The notes under the pieces: model-generated
Told to the model about the DNA's origin: nothing
The model's input: the letters and a program-made list of their open reading frames with translations, nothing else
Database searches by the model: none
Position numbers and translations under genes: made by a program
Shown here: positions 34,365 to 43,463 of the stretch, piece by piece
Layout of the letters: the number at the start of each line of letters is the position of its first letter
Position numbering within the stretch: the stretch's first letter is position 1
Assembly: GCF_000214665.1 (NCBI RefSeq)
Contig: NC_015572.1
Coordinates: forward strand, 4,464,001-4,528,000
Origin: Methylomonas methanica MC09
GTDB lineage: Bacteria > Pseudomonadota > Gammaproteobacteria > Methylococcales > Methylomonadaceae
Length of the DNA: 64,000 nucleotides
Direction: 5' to 3'

Positions 34365-36377
34365 TTAAAGCACTGCTTCGACGTTGGCGACGACATTATC
34401 CACGGTAAAGCCGAACTCTTTGAAGAGTTGACCTGCCGGTGCGGATTCGCCGAAACGGTCCAGGCCGACGATTTTGCCATGGCTGCCGGCATATTTCCAC
34501 CAGCTATCGGTGACACCGGCTTCCACCACCACGCGTTGGCTGACGCTAGGCGGCAGTACGCTGTCTCTATACGCTTGGTCTTGCGCTTCGAAGACGTTGG
34601 TGGACGGCATGGAGACCACGCGAATTTGTTTGCCTTTGCTGGCCAGGGCTTCCGCTGCTTTCACGGCCAGTTCGACTTCGGAGCCGGTGGCGATGATGAT
34701 GGCGTCGGGGGTGCCTTGGCTGTCGCGCAGGATGTAGCCGCCTTTGCTGATCGCGTCGATCTGCGCTTGCGTGCGACTCATGTGCGCCAGGTTTTGACGG
34801 GAGAAGATCAGGGTGCTGGGGCCGTCTTGTCGTTCGATGGCGGCTTTCCAGCATACGGCCGACTCGACCGCGTCGCACGGACGCCAGACCTGCATGTTGG
34901 GTATCATACGCAGGGTGGCGGTTTGTTCGATCGGTTGGTGGGTCGGGCCGTCTTCGCCCAGACCGATGGAGTCGTGGGTGTAGACGAAGATGGTGGACGC
35001 TTTCATCAGGGCGGCCATACGCAGGGCGTTACGGGCGTATTCCGAGAACATCAGGAAGGTGGCGCCGTAGGGTTTGAAGCCGCCGTGCAGCATGATGCCG
35101 TTCATGATGGCGCTCATGCCGAATTCGCGGACGCCGTAGTAGACGTAGTTGCCGTCGTGAACGTCGACATTGACGTCTTTGCAGCCGGACCACAGGGTCA
35201 GGTTGGAGCCGGCCAGGTCGGCGGAACCGCCCATCAGTTCGGGCAGCAGCGGGCCAAAGCCGTTCAGGGTGTTTTGCGAGGCTTTGCGGCTGGCGATGGT
35301 TTCGCCTTTGGCATCGACCGCGGCAATGAAGGCATTAGCTTTTTCTTGCCAGTCGGCAGGCAGTTCACCGGCCATGCGGCGTTCGAATTCGGCGGCCAAC
35401 TCAGGATGCGCGGCTTTGTAGGCGGCGAATTTGTCGTTCCAGTCGCTTTCCAGACGGGCACCTTTGCTGGTGGCGTCCCAACCGGCTTTGATGTCGGCCG
35501 GAATTTCGAACGGCGCATGCGGCCAGCCCAGATTTTCGCGGGTCAGGGCAATTTCGGCTTCGCCCAGGGCCGCACCGTGGCATTCTTCTTTGCCTTGTTT
35601 GTTCGGCGAGCCGAAACCGATGGTGGTTTGGCAGCAGATGATGGTCGGTTTGTCGGTGACTTTTTTGGCTGCTTCGATGGCTTTTTTCACGGCGTCGGGG
35701 TTGTGACCGTCGACTTTCGGGATCACGTGCCAACCGTAGGCTTCGAAGCGTTGCGGGGTGTTGTCCAGGAACCAGCCGTGGACGTTGCCGTGGCCGCGTA
35801 CTTCGCCGTCGATGGAGATGTTGTTGTCGTCGTAGAAGGCGATCAGTTTACCCAGCCCCATGGAGCCGGCCAGCGAGCAGGCTTCGTGGGAGATGCCTTC
35901 CATCAGGCAGCCGTCGCCCAGGAAAACGTAGGTGTGGTGGTCGACGATGCTGTGACCGGGACGGTTGAATTGACCGGCCAGGGTGCGTTCAGCCAAGGCG
36001 AAACCCACGGCATTGGTGATGCCTTGTCCCAGGGGACCGGTAGTGGTTTCCACACCGTCGGTGTAACCGTATTCGGGGTGGCCCGGGGTTTGCGAGTGCA
36101 GTTGGCGGAACTGTTGCAGTTGTTCGATCGGCAGGTTGTAGCCGGCCAAGTGCAACAGCGAATAAATCAGCATGGAACCGTGGCCGTTGGACAGCACAAA
36201 GCGGTCGCGGTTGGGCCATTTCGGATTGGTGGGGTTGTGTTGCAGAAAGTCGTTCCACAATACTTCTGCGATGTCAGCCATCCCCATCGGGGCTCCAGGG
36301 TGTCCTGAGTTGGCTTTTTGTACGGCGTCCATGCTGAGTGCGCGGATGGCGTTCGCTAAGTCTCGGCGCGAAGGCAT
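34365..36377 (-). CDS. tkt: Transketolase
   Basis: A 670-residue thiamine-diphosphate enzyme that transfers two-carbon units between sugar phosphates, here in ribulose 5-phosphate regeneration for the RuMP cycle. Motifs: [40 protein letters not shown], the ThDP/Mg site [20 protein letters not shown] and [11 protein letters not shown], and the pyrimidine-binding part [19 protein letters not shown]. The ATG at 36377 has AAGGAGACAAAC before it, a strong site; a 17-codon longer frame is less likely. Its codons are visibly G/C-richer than those of neighbouring hps, phi and tal. A long open antisense frame across the gene is a by-product of this. Confidence 0.97.
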   Translation of the reverse strand: MPSRRDLANAIRALSMDAVQKANSGHPGAPMGMADIAEVLWNDFLQHNPTNPKWPNRDRFVLSNGHGSMLIYSLLHLAGYNLPIEQLQQFRQLHSQTPGHPEYGYTDGVETTTGPLGQGITNAVGFALAERTLAGQFNRPGHSIVDHHTYVFLGDGCLMEGISHEACSLAGSMGLGKLIAFYDDNNISIDGEVRGHGNVHGWFLDNTPQRFEAYGWHVIPKVDGHNPDAVKKAIEAAKKVTDKPTIICCQTTIGFGSPNKQGKEECHGAALGEAEIALTRENLGWPHAPFEIPADIKAGWDATSKGARLESDWNDKFAAYKAAHPELAAEFERRMAGELPADWQEKANAFIAAVDAKGETIASRKASQNTLNGFGPLLPELMGGSADLAGSNLTLWSGCKDVNVDVHDGNYVYYGVREFGMSAIMNGIMLHGGFKPYGATFLMFSEYARNALRMAALMKASTIFVYTHDSIGLGEDGPTHQPIEQTATLRMIPNMQVWRPCDAVESAVCWKAAIERQDGPSTLIFSRQNLAHMSRTQAQIDAISKGGYILRDSQGTPDAIIIATGSEVELAVKAAEALASKGKQIRVVSMPSTNVFEAQDQAYRDSVLPPSVSQRVVVEAGVTDSWWKYAGSHGKIVGLDRFGESAPAGQLFKEFGFTVDNVVANVEAVL

Positions 36378-36410
36378 GTTTGTCTCCTTATAATTTGTTT
36401 TAGGTTCGAC

Positions 36411-36426
36411 GTTTGTTCGATCAAAC
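36411..36426. promoter_or_regulatory. Candidate operator palindrome upstream of tkt
   Basis: The inverted repeat GTTTG-N6-CAAAC (GTTTGTTCGATCAAAC) lies 34-49 bp upstream of the tkt ATG, after the phi terminator. Size and place suit a dimeric repressor or activator, but the regulator is unknown and the match could be chance. Confidence 0.3.
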
Positions 36427-36511
36427 ATCGTTATGCTGAGGCTCGGTGAATGGCAAGGACAACCAAAACCACACTCTTAACTTAGACTGCCGGATTCGGT
36501 AACACCTTGAT

Positions 36512-36553
36512 ATCAAAAATCAAAAGGCCCACATTCAAACGAACGCAGGCCTT
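36512..36553 (-). terminator. Rho-independent terminator after phi
   Basis: On the minus strand, an outer AAGGCC/GGCCTT stem and an inner CGTTC/GAATG stem, separated by a small internal loop, form a hairpin with a GTTT loop. A T-rich tract (TTTTGATTTTT) follows. It starts 7 bp beyond the phi stop and should separate the hps-phi transcript from tkt. Confidence 0.8.
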
Positions 36554-36559
36554 AAGCCT

Positions 36560-37093
36560 TTATTCCAAGTTAGCGTGTCTGGATCGCATTATTTCTTCTT
36601 CGATCCCCTTGTCGTGGATCACATGCGAGATAGTCGCTTCCAAGAATAATAATGTCGACAGTTCAAACACAGTCCCCATGGGCATACCCTTGACTTTACC
36701 ATATTGCTCGGCCCTGCCAATTTGCAACGTAACGTCAGCCATATCGCCTATGGTTGAGTCGTCTTTTGCGGAAATCAGGACAATTTTCGCACCGATTTCT
36801 TTGGCTTTTTTAGTAAAGGCAATTAATTGCTCGGTTTCGCCAGAACCCGAAATAATGATCAACAGGTCACCGGCTTTGATGCTAGGCGTTACGATTTCGC
36901 CAACCACGCTGACGTCGTAGCCGCCATGCATCAGGCGCATCGCAAAGAAATTACCGACAAGCTTTGATCGCCCGGCACCGGAAATGAAAATTCTTTTGGC
37001 CTGATCCAACATATCGACCAGCGCTTTGTCATGACCGTCGGGAGTAGCCTCAAGAATGCTTGAAATTTTGCTGATTACTAACTCTTGATGCAT
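36560..37093 (-). CDS. phi: 6-phospho-3-hexuloisomerase
   Basis: A 177-residue SIS-domain isomerase that converts hexulose 6-phosphate, the product of formaldehyde fixation, to fructose 6-phosphate. The sugar-phosphate site is seen in IFISGAGRSKLVGNFFAMRL, MHGGYDVSVVGEIVTPSIKA and LLIIISGSGETEQLIAFTKK. A conserved Glu near the C-terminus (VFELSTLLFLEATISHVIHD) is the likely catalytic region. Length is right for the stand-alone enzyme. It follows hps by 3 bp, so the two steps are made together. Confidence 0.96.
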   Translation of the reverse strand: MHQELVISKISSILEATPDGHDKALVDMLDQAKRIFISGAGRSKLVGNFFAMRLMHGGYDVSVVGEIVTPSIKAGDLLIIISGSGETEQLIAFTKKAKEIGAKIVLISAKDDSTIGDMADVTLQIGRAEQYGKVKGMPMGTVFELSTLLFLEATISHVIHDKGIEEEIMRSRHANLE

Positions 37094-37096
37094 AAC

Positions 37097-37744
37097 TTAT
37101 ACCGCCGCTGCGTCTACCAATTCGCGAATTTCGCGAGCCGCTTCTGCTGGAGAAGGCGCGCCGTAAATAGCCGCACCGACAACGATGATGTTTGCGCCGG
37201 CTTCTACGACTTGTTGCACTGTCGCAGGTTTGATACCGCCAGCAACGGAAATGCGAACACCCAAGCCCAGGCGGGCGATGTCGTTCAGGTCACCGAATGG
37301 CGTTTGGCCGGCTGCTTGCGCATCCAAACCTGTGTGGATACCGACGATTTGTGCACCCAGTTTCACGGATTCTCTGGCGCATTCCGCTTTATCTGCCACG
37401 TTGATCAGGTCGATTTGGGTTTCAGCTGCATGCGCTTTAGCTGCTTTGATAACGCCAGCGATGGTAGCCAGACCTGATACGCCCAATACGGTGCAGATAT
37501 CAGCGCCCGCCGCGTAGAAAGCACCCGCTTCGTATTCGCCGGCATCCATGGTTTTCAGGTCAACCAACAGCAATTTGTCCGGATAACGATTTCTCAGTTC
37601 TTTTACCAGATTAACACCGTTGTATTTGATGCAAGGGGTACCGATTTCAAAAATATCAACATAAGGCGCTACTTGATCTGCCAATGCTACGGTTTGGTCG
37701 AAATCCAAAGAGTCCAACGCCATTTGAATTAATGGTCTTGCCAT
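37097..37744 (-). CDS. hps: 3-hexulose-6-phosphate synthase
   Basis: A 215-residue TIM-barrel enzyme that condenses formaldehyde with ribulose 5-phosphate, the key reaction of the RuMP pathway. It belongs with orotidine 5-phosphate decarboxylase-like enzymes. Motifs: IQMALDSLDFDQTVALADQV, VDIFEIGTPCIKYNGVNLVK, LLVDLKTMDAGEYEAGAFYA (the D.K..D catalytic triad) and RISVAGGIKPATVQQVVEAG. The ATG at 37744 gives the family start MARPLIQ; the frame continues 16 codons further. A promoter-like sequence lies about 95 bp upstream. Confidence 0.97.
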   Translation of the reverse strand: MARPLIQMALDSLDFDQTVALADQVAPYVDIFEIGTPCIKYNGVNLVKELRNRYPDKLLLVDLKTMDAGEYEAGAFYAAGADICTVLGVSGLATIAGVIKAAKAHAAETQIDLINVADKAECARESVKLGAQIVGIHTGLDAQAAGQTPFGDLNDIARLGLGVRISVAGGIKPATVQQVVEAGANIIVVGAAIYGAPSPAEAAREIRELVDAAAV

Positions 37745-37837
37745 GTGATGTGCTCCGAAAGTTTTATTATTTGTATTAGCTGATTTGCTCACTGCCGCAA
37801 TCCGCTAGGCTTGTCACATACTCGTGATGCGTCCATA

Positions 37838-37867
37838 ACTGTAAGATAGAAATAGGATATATGTCAA
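37838..37867 (-). promoter_or_regulatory. Predicted sigma-70 promoter of hps-phi
   Basis: A perfect -35 box TTGACA (37862-37867) and a -10-like TACAGT (37838-37843; four of six) are separated by 18 bp, leaving a leader of about 85 bases before the hps ATG. The perfect -35 box fits a highly expressed gene. Confidence 0.55.
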
Positions 37868-38011
37868 TGCCCGCGACTGTTTTGGGCTATTGCTTCGTTG
37901 ATATCCATCCACCTATACATGCTGCTTAAAATCATGCTCCGACGCTTTGGTTTTGATCAATCGCGGGGCGCCATCCAGTGCCGGGCAACGCCCCGCCATC
38001 CCCGAAGGGTG

Positions 38012-38311
38012 TTACTTAGTTTTTTTACTAACTTTTTCGCTCTTCTGCTCGCCAGCCGAGCCGTCGCTAAAAAGAATATCTTTTTCGTTTGCCTTAATGG
38101 TCTTCTCGCCTATCCCGCTAACATTTTCCAGGTCATTTAAACTTTCAAACTTTCCATGCTCCGCTCTGTATTGAACGATGGCCTGAGCCTTCTTTGGACC
38201 TATACCATCAAGTGCTTCTGAAATTGTTTCGGCATCGGCCTGGTTGATATTGACCGGGGCGGCAAACACGGTCAGCGGCAATAAAATCAAGATCAAAAAT
38301 AAGTTTTTCAT
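38012..38311 (-). CDS. ComEA-like helix-hairpin-helix protein
   Basis: A 99-residue exported protein. The signal peptide spans residues 1-18 (NLFLILILLPLTVFAAP). A compact double helix-hairpin-helix domain follows: VNINQADAETISEALDGIGP, KKAQAIVQYRAEHGKF, and LENVSGIGEKTIKANEKDIL. The C-terminal tail is Lys/Ser-rich. This is the ComEA-type DNA-binding fold, which takes part in natural DNA uptake in competent bacteria. Many gammaproteobacteria encode short ComEA-like proteins whose role is unproven. GGAGAAAAAATT supports the ATG at 38311. No other competence gene is nearby. Confidence 0.85.
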   Translation of the reverse strand: MKNLFLILILLPLTVFAAPVNINQADAETISEALDGIGPKKAQAIVQYRAEHGKFESLNDLENVSGIGEKTIKANEKDILFSDGSAGEQKSEKVSKKTK

Positions 38312-38428
38312 AATTTTTTCTCCAAGAGGGAATCTCGTAATTAGATTAGGTTTAGCGAAACCTCTCAACAAGAATCCGCTCAACCTGGAATCTAGCTTAG
38401 TCATATCCCTGTTTTTTGCAACACCCCG

Positions 38429-39403
38429 TTAATCTATATTAGCCACCACAATCGCCCGCACAGGTGCCGGCAACCCTTCACATGTCAAGGCGTCATCACC
38501 CGGATCCAGAAAATCCCGCAATGAATTAAATCGCATCCATTCAGTACTGCGTTGCTCAGCCACCGTTGTTCTCGTGACATCGCACAATTTGACATTTTTA
38601 AAACCGCAACGGTGCATCCATGCCATTAATAAGTCGCAACTCGGCAGAAACCATACATTACGCATTTGCGCGTACCGTGACTCCGGAAACAGCACATTTC
38701 CCTGCCCTCCCTCGACCACCAGAGTTTCAAGCACCAACTCACCACCCGGCCGCAAGCATCCTTTCAATTCCAGAAGGTGATCGATGGGGGAACGCCGATG
38801 ATATAAAACCCCCATGGAGAACACAGTGTCGAATAGCTTCATTTCGGCGGGAAGCTGCTCAACGCCAATAGGTAACAAATGTATTGGCGCTTCAGCGCCA
38901 TAAAGTTTGTACAGAGACTGAAACTGCATCACACTCAACAAGGTCGGATCGACACCAATAACCAGCCGTGCGCCCGCACCCAGCATACGCCAACAGTGAT
39001 AGCCGTTTCCGCAACCTATGTCCAACACCATGCGATTCCGCAACGGCGCGATATGCGGCTTCAATCTGTCCCACTTCCAATCCGACCGCCATTCGGTATC
39101 GATATCGACCCCAAATAGCTGATAAGGGCCTTTCCGCCAGGGGTGCAGCTTTTGCAATCCACTCACCAGCTGCTGTAATTGTTGCCCGGACAAATCCGCC
39201 GAGTTACCGATAGACACCGTATCCCGCAAATTCACGCTACTGGGCTTAACAATCGGCAGCTCATCGACCGCCGCCCGCCATTTAAGCAAATCGCCGTGTG
39301 TTCGCGCATCAAAAGCCCCCGCCAACTGCTCGCGCAGCACTCGCGCCCAACCGCCGGCACCTAACGACTCCAGCACCGGATACAACAACTCGTAATCATT
39401 CAT
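38429..39403 (-). CDS. cmoB: tRNA U34 carboxymethyltransferase CmoB
   Basis: A 324-residue SAM-fold enzyme that transfers a carboxymethyl group from carboxy-SAM to 5-hydroxyuridine at tRNA position 34, giving the cmo5U wobble base. Cofactor motif: MVLDIGCGNGYHCWRMLG; further family regions are PWRKGPYQLFGVDIDTEWRS, DWKWDRLKPHI and DTVFSMGVLYHRRSPIDHLL. The ATG at 39403 overlaps the cmoA stop by 4 bp; the frame extends 14 codons into cmoA. The cmoA-cmoB pair is typical of gammaproteobacteria. Confidence 0.96.
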   Translation of the reverse strand: MNDYELLYPVLESLGAGGWARVLREQLAGAFDARTHGDLLKWRAAVDELPIVKPSSVNLRDTVSIGNSADLSGQQLQQLVSGLQKLHPWRKGPYQLFGVDIDTEWRSDWKWDRLKPHIAPLRNRMVLDIGCGNGYHCWRMLGAGARLVIGVDPTLLSVMQFQSLYKLYGAEAPIHLLPIGVEQLPAEMKLFDTVFSMGVLYHRRSPIDHLLELKGCLRPGGELVLETLVVEGGQGNVLFPESRYAQMRNVWFLPSCDLLMAWMHRCGFKNVKLCDVTRTTVAEQRSTEWMRFNSLRDFLDPGDDALTCEGLPAPVRAIVVANID

Positions 39404-40131
39404 TTCAATGCAATCATCGAGGCAAAATTGAAATACTGAAACCAAATTTCCGCACTATCAAACCCGGCAGCCATCAAACGACGCCGATGCACGTCAAACG
39501 ATTCAGCCAACAACACATTTTCCAAGGCAGACCGTTTTTGGCTGATTTCCAGCTCGCTGTATCCCTGCATTTTTTTAAAATGATGATGCATGTCCACTTG
39601 CAAAGCCTGCTGGCGCTCATTGTCAAAAGCCAGTTTTTCAGACAAAATCAAAATGCCGCCCGGCAGCATGCCGCGATAGATTTTTTCCAATAACCTCGCC
39701 CGGTCGGCTACCGGCACAAACTGCAGGGTAAAGTTAAGCACCACCACCGATGCCCGCTCAATACTGATCTCCCGAATATCGGCACATTGAATATCAATAC
39801 TCGCCTTAGCCTCGTCAACAGCCAGATTTCGCTTAAATCGCTCGACCATAGCCGCCGAATTATCAACCGCTACTATCCGGCAATCCGCCGCAGTGATTTG
39901 GTCCCGCATAGCCAAAGTTGCCGCGCCCAGGGAACACCCCAAATCGTAGCACTGACTATGAGACTGGCTAAAGCGCCCCGCCAATAAACCAATTGCGGAA
40001 ATAATTGCGCTGTATCCGGGAACCGACCGTTGGATCATGTCAGGAAAAACATTCACCACCGCGTCGTCAAATTTAAATGTGGTTATTTCGCCAAGCGGAT
40101 TGGCATAGAGAGAATCTTTGTTGAATTGCAT
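39400..40131 (-). CDS. cmoA: Carboxy-S-adenosyl-L-methionine synthase CmoA
   Basis: A 243-residue enzyme that makes carboxy-SAM from SAM and prephenate for CmoB. Motifs: FKFDDAVVNVFPDMIQRSVP, GYSAIISAIGLLAGRF, CYDLGCSLGAATLAMRDQI (cofactor loop), VAVDNSAAMVERFKRNL and VVLNFTLQFVPVADRARLLE. Length and neighbour are normal. It is the first gene of the pair. Confidence 0.96.
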   Translation of the reverse strand: MQFNKDSLYANPLGEITTFKFDDAVVNVFPDMIQRSVPGYSAIISAIGLLAGRFSQSHSQCYDLGCSLGAATLAMRDQITAADCRIVAVDNSAAMVERFKRNLAVDEAKASIDIQCADIREISIERASVVVLNFTLQFVPVADRARLLEKIYRGMLPGGILILSEKLAFDNERQQALQVDMHHHFKKMQGYSELEISQKRSALENVLLAESFDVHRRRLMAAGFDSAEIWFQYFNFASMIALK

Positions 40132-40177
40132 AGGAGATTATTCCCCGAAGAGAAACTTCGGGGAATAGAAAGAGGGC

Positions 40178-40819
40178 TTAAGAGCGATTTTGTGAGGAAA
40201 GTGCTTCGGTATTACGCTTCGCCAATTGATTGATGACTTCTTGCAACGAACCGGTGCGTTCCACTTCATTTTTGAAACTGGTCCGATAATTGGTCACCAA
40301 ACTAACCCCTTCAATCAGAATGTCGTAGACCTTCCATTCACCCCTGTTGAACAGCATGCGGTAATTCACCGCAATCGGCTGCAAACCGGGTTGTAGTATT
40401 TCGGTTTTGACCATGACCTTTCGATCGTTCTCGTCGGTATTGATCGGCAGAAACCGTACCGACCATTCCTTGAATTCGACGAACGCTCTGGAGTACGTTC
40501 TAATCAGCAAGGTTTGGAATTCTTTTTTAAACTGATCTTTTTCAGATGCGGTTGCATCTTTCCAAAGCTTCCCCAACACCAAGGAGGAAATAAGATCAAA
40601 ATCAGCGTGCGGATAAATCACGGAATTTACAAACTCAGTGATTTTACGAAAATCCTTGGTAAACCCGGGATCCTGCATTCGTGCCTTTAGCTCATTGGAT
40701 GCCCCTTCAATCACTTGTTGAGGCTCAATCAAACCTCCCGCGGCAACATCCGTTACCACCCCGGCATTGACAAAAAACCCAAAAAGCAAAATGAATAAAA
40801 CGTTTAAATAGTATTTCAT
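40178..40819 (-). CDS. MlaC/Ttg2-family phospholipid-binding protein
   Basis: A 213-residue periplasmic protein of the MlaC (toluene tolerance Ttg2) family. The signal peptide spans about residues 1-27 (LNVLFILLFGFFVNAGVVTD). The lipid-binding fold shows in PGFTKDFRKITEFVNSVIYP, FDLISSLVLGKLWKDATASE and QFKKEFQTLLIRTYSRAFVE, ending near the YDILIEGVSLVTNYRTSFKN motif. MlaC shuttles phospholipids between membranes with the MlaFEDB transporter. No mla transporter gene is adjacent, so this copy stands alone, as hopanoid- or Mla-related orphan MlaC genes sometimes do. Confidence 0.88.
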   Translation of the reverse strand: MKYYLNVLFILLFGFFVNAGVVTDVAAGGLIEPQQVIEGASNELKARMQDPGFTKDFRKITEFVNSVIYPHADFDLISSLVLGKLWKDATASEKDQFKKEFQTLLIRTYSRAFVEFKEWSVRFLPINTDENDRKVMVKTEILQPGLQPIAVNYRMLFNRGEWKVYDILIEGVSLVTNYRTSFKNEVERTGSLQEVINQLAKRNTEALSSQNRS

Positions 40820-40941
40820 GATTGTTACAACCACCCAAGATAACGTATCGACGGTCAAAATCAAACGCTCGAGATCGATACACTGTTACAATAATATTCT
40901 TAAATATTCACCAACCCGACAGGGTTGATAAACATTATTAG

Positions 40942-41979
<1,038 letters not shown>

Positions 41980-42002
41980 GAACAATACGGAGATAACCGT
42001 CC

Positions 42003-42551
42003 ATGCAAAATGATATTGATGATGAATTAGCTACACCTCGCCATATCGGCCTCGAAGAAGCCGTTTTTATCGTTCTGGTAATTCTGTCCTTACTTGGCAT
42101 CAGCATCACCGACTTTTCTCCCCATGACGGCTATGGCTATTGGATCATGATGGTCTTTGTGTTCGCAGGCCTATCTATTTTCGTATCCTGGCTGCAATCC
42201 AAAGCCAACGAAGACGATATCGGCATAATCGTCAAAGCCCAAGCCATGCATTGGCTGCATACGCTTATCGTTGTCGGCGCGGCATTCTTACTAAATAAAT
42301 CGGGCCAACTCACCGATACCGGCGCCAGCTTGGTCATTTTGCTGATCCTGGCACTCACTACCATGCTGGACGGCTACCGAATCGGTTGGCAATTCAGTTT
42401 GCTCGGTTTTTTCCTGGCCAGCTGCGCGATTGTGGTGGCCTATGTTGAACATTTTATATTGGCCAGTAGCGGGCTAGGTCTTCTGGTAGTGGCCGGGACT
42501 TTTTTTTGGAACTATTGGCTGCGTAAAAACTCGGGCTTTGATGATGCTTGA
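42003..42551 (+). CDS. Small multi-pass membrane protein, unknown
   Basis: A 182-residue protein I do not recognise. A short acidic N-terminus (MQNDIDDELATPRHIGLEEA) is followed by about six hydrophobic segments. These include AVFIVLVILSLLGISI, GYWIMMVFVFAGLSIFVSWL, LHTLIVVGAAFLLN, LVILLILALTTML, FSLLGFFLASCAIVVAYVEH and LGLLVVAGTFFWNYWL. It lies 23 bp after hemB and overlaps aroE by 11 bp, so it belongs to the hemB-aroE transcript, but no function follows from that. Confidence 0.75.
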   Translation: MQNDIDDELATPRHIGLEEAVFIVLVILSLLGISITDFSPHDGYGYWIMMVFVFAGLSIFVSWLQSKANEDDIGIIVKAQAMHWLHTLIVVGAAFLLNKSGQLTDTGASLVILLILALTTMLDGYRIGWQFSLLGFFLASCAIVVAYVEHFILASSGLGLLVVAGTFFWNYWLRKNSGFDDA

Positions 42552-43371
42552 TCAATACGCCGTTTTCGGTCATCCCATCAGTCATAGTAAGTCGCCTCGC
42601 ATTCACAGCTTGTTTGCCGAGCAAACCGGACAACAAATTCATTATGTCGCCCAAGACGTACCAGCCGGCGCCTTCAAGGCCGCCGCCGATACATTTTTCG
42701 CCGCCGACGGTAAAGGTTTAAATTGCACTGTGCCGCTAAAAGAACTGGCGTGGCAATATGCCGGCCAGCTCAGCGTATCCGCGCGGAAAAGCAAAGCGGT
42801 CAACACCTTGGCCCGGTTAGCGGACGGCAGCATATTGGGCGACAATACCGACGGCATCGGCTTGGTGAGGGATTTAACCATCAATCACAACATTACCTTA
42901 GCGAACAGCCGAATTTTAATCTTGGGCGCGGGCGGCGCAACACGCGGTATTCTGCACCCATTGCTGGCGCAAAACCCCGCGCACATCTCCATCGTTAACC
43001 GTACGCGGCATAAAGCTGACACAATCGTCCATGAATTTGCCGATTTGGGCAGCCTGAATAGTTGCGACTACGCGGATTTAACGTCGCTGCAATTCGATTT
43101 GATTATCAACGCCACTTCGGCCAGCTTGAGCGACGAGCTCCCGCCGCTACCGGATGCGCTGCTTGCCGCCAATGGCTATTGTTACGATTTGGCTTACGCT
43201 AACAAACCCACCGCTTTCGTGCGCTGGGGCAAAACCCAACATGCCCGAAAAAGTTTGGACGGCTTGGGTATGTTGGTCGAACAAGCAGCAGAAGCTTTTG
43301 CCCTTTGGCGCGGCATTCGACCTGAAACAGGCCCGGTCATCGATTTACTGAACCGCGAACGGGAAGCCTAA
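42541..43371 (+). CDS. aroE: Shikimate dehydrogenase (NADP+)
   Basis: A 276-residue enzyme that reduces 3-dehydroshikimate to shikimate in aromatic amino acid synthesis. Substrate site: YAVFGHPISHSKSPRIHSLF and LNCTVPLKELAW (catalytic Lys), then ILGDNTDGIGLVRDL (catalytic Asp). NADP site: ILILGAGGATRGILHPLL and SIVNRTRHKA, where Asn-Arg-Thr-Arg is typical of NADP preference. The start is one of two adjacent ATGs at 42541 and 42544 inside the end of the preceding gene. Confidence 0.95.
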   Translation: MMLDQYAVFGHPISHSKSPRIHSLFAEQTGQQIHYVAQDVPAGAFKAAADTFFAADGKGLNCTVPLKELAWQYAGQLSVSARKSKAVNTLARLADGSILGDNTDGIGLVRDLTINHNITLANSRILILGAGGATRGILHPLLAQNPAHISIVNRTRHKADTIVHEFADLGSLNSCDYADLTSLQFDLIINATSASLSDELPPLPDALLAANGYCYDLAYANKPTAFVRWGKTQHARKSLDGLGMLVEQAAEAFALWRGIRPETGPVIDLLNREREA

Positions 43372-43463
43372 ATTTATTCTGCTAACTGTTGACCCATGCG
43401 TGTAGTGCATACAAAATCGACTATGCTTCAACCCAAAACTCACGCGCTATCTTTCGGAATGAT

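Noticed and set aside
34338..36308. 656-codon open frame on the plus strand over tkt
   Set aside because: It is the antisense shadow of a clear transketolase gene whose G/C-rich third positions remove stop codons; the product is low-complexity with no domain.
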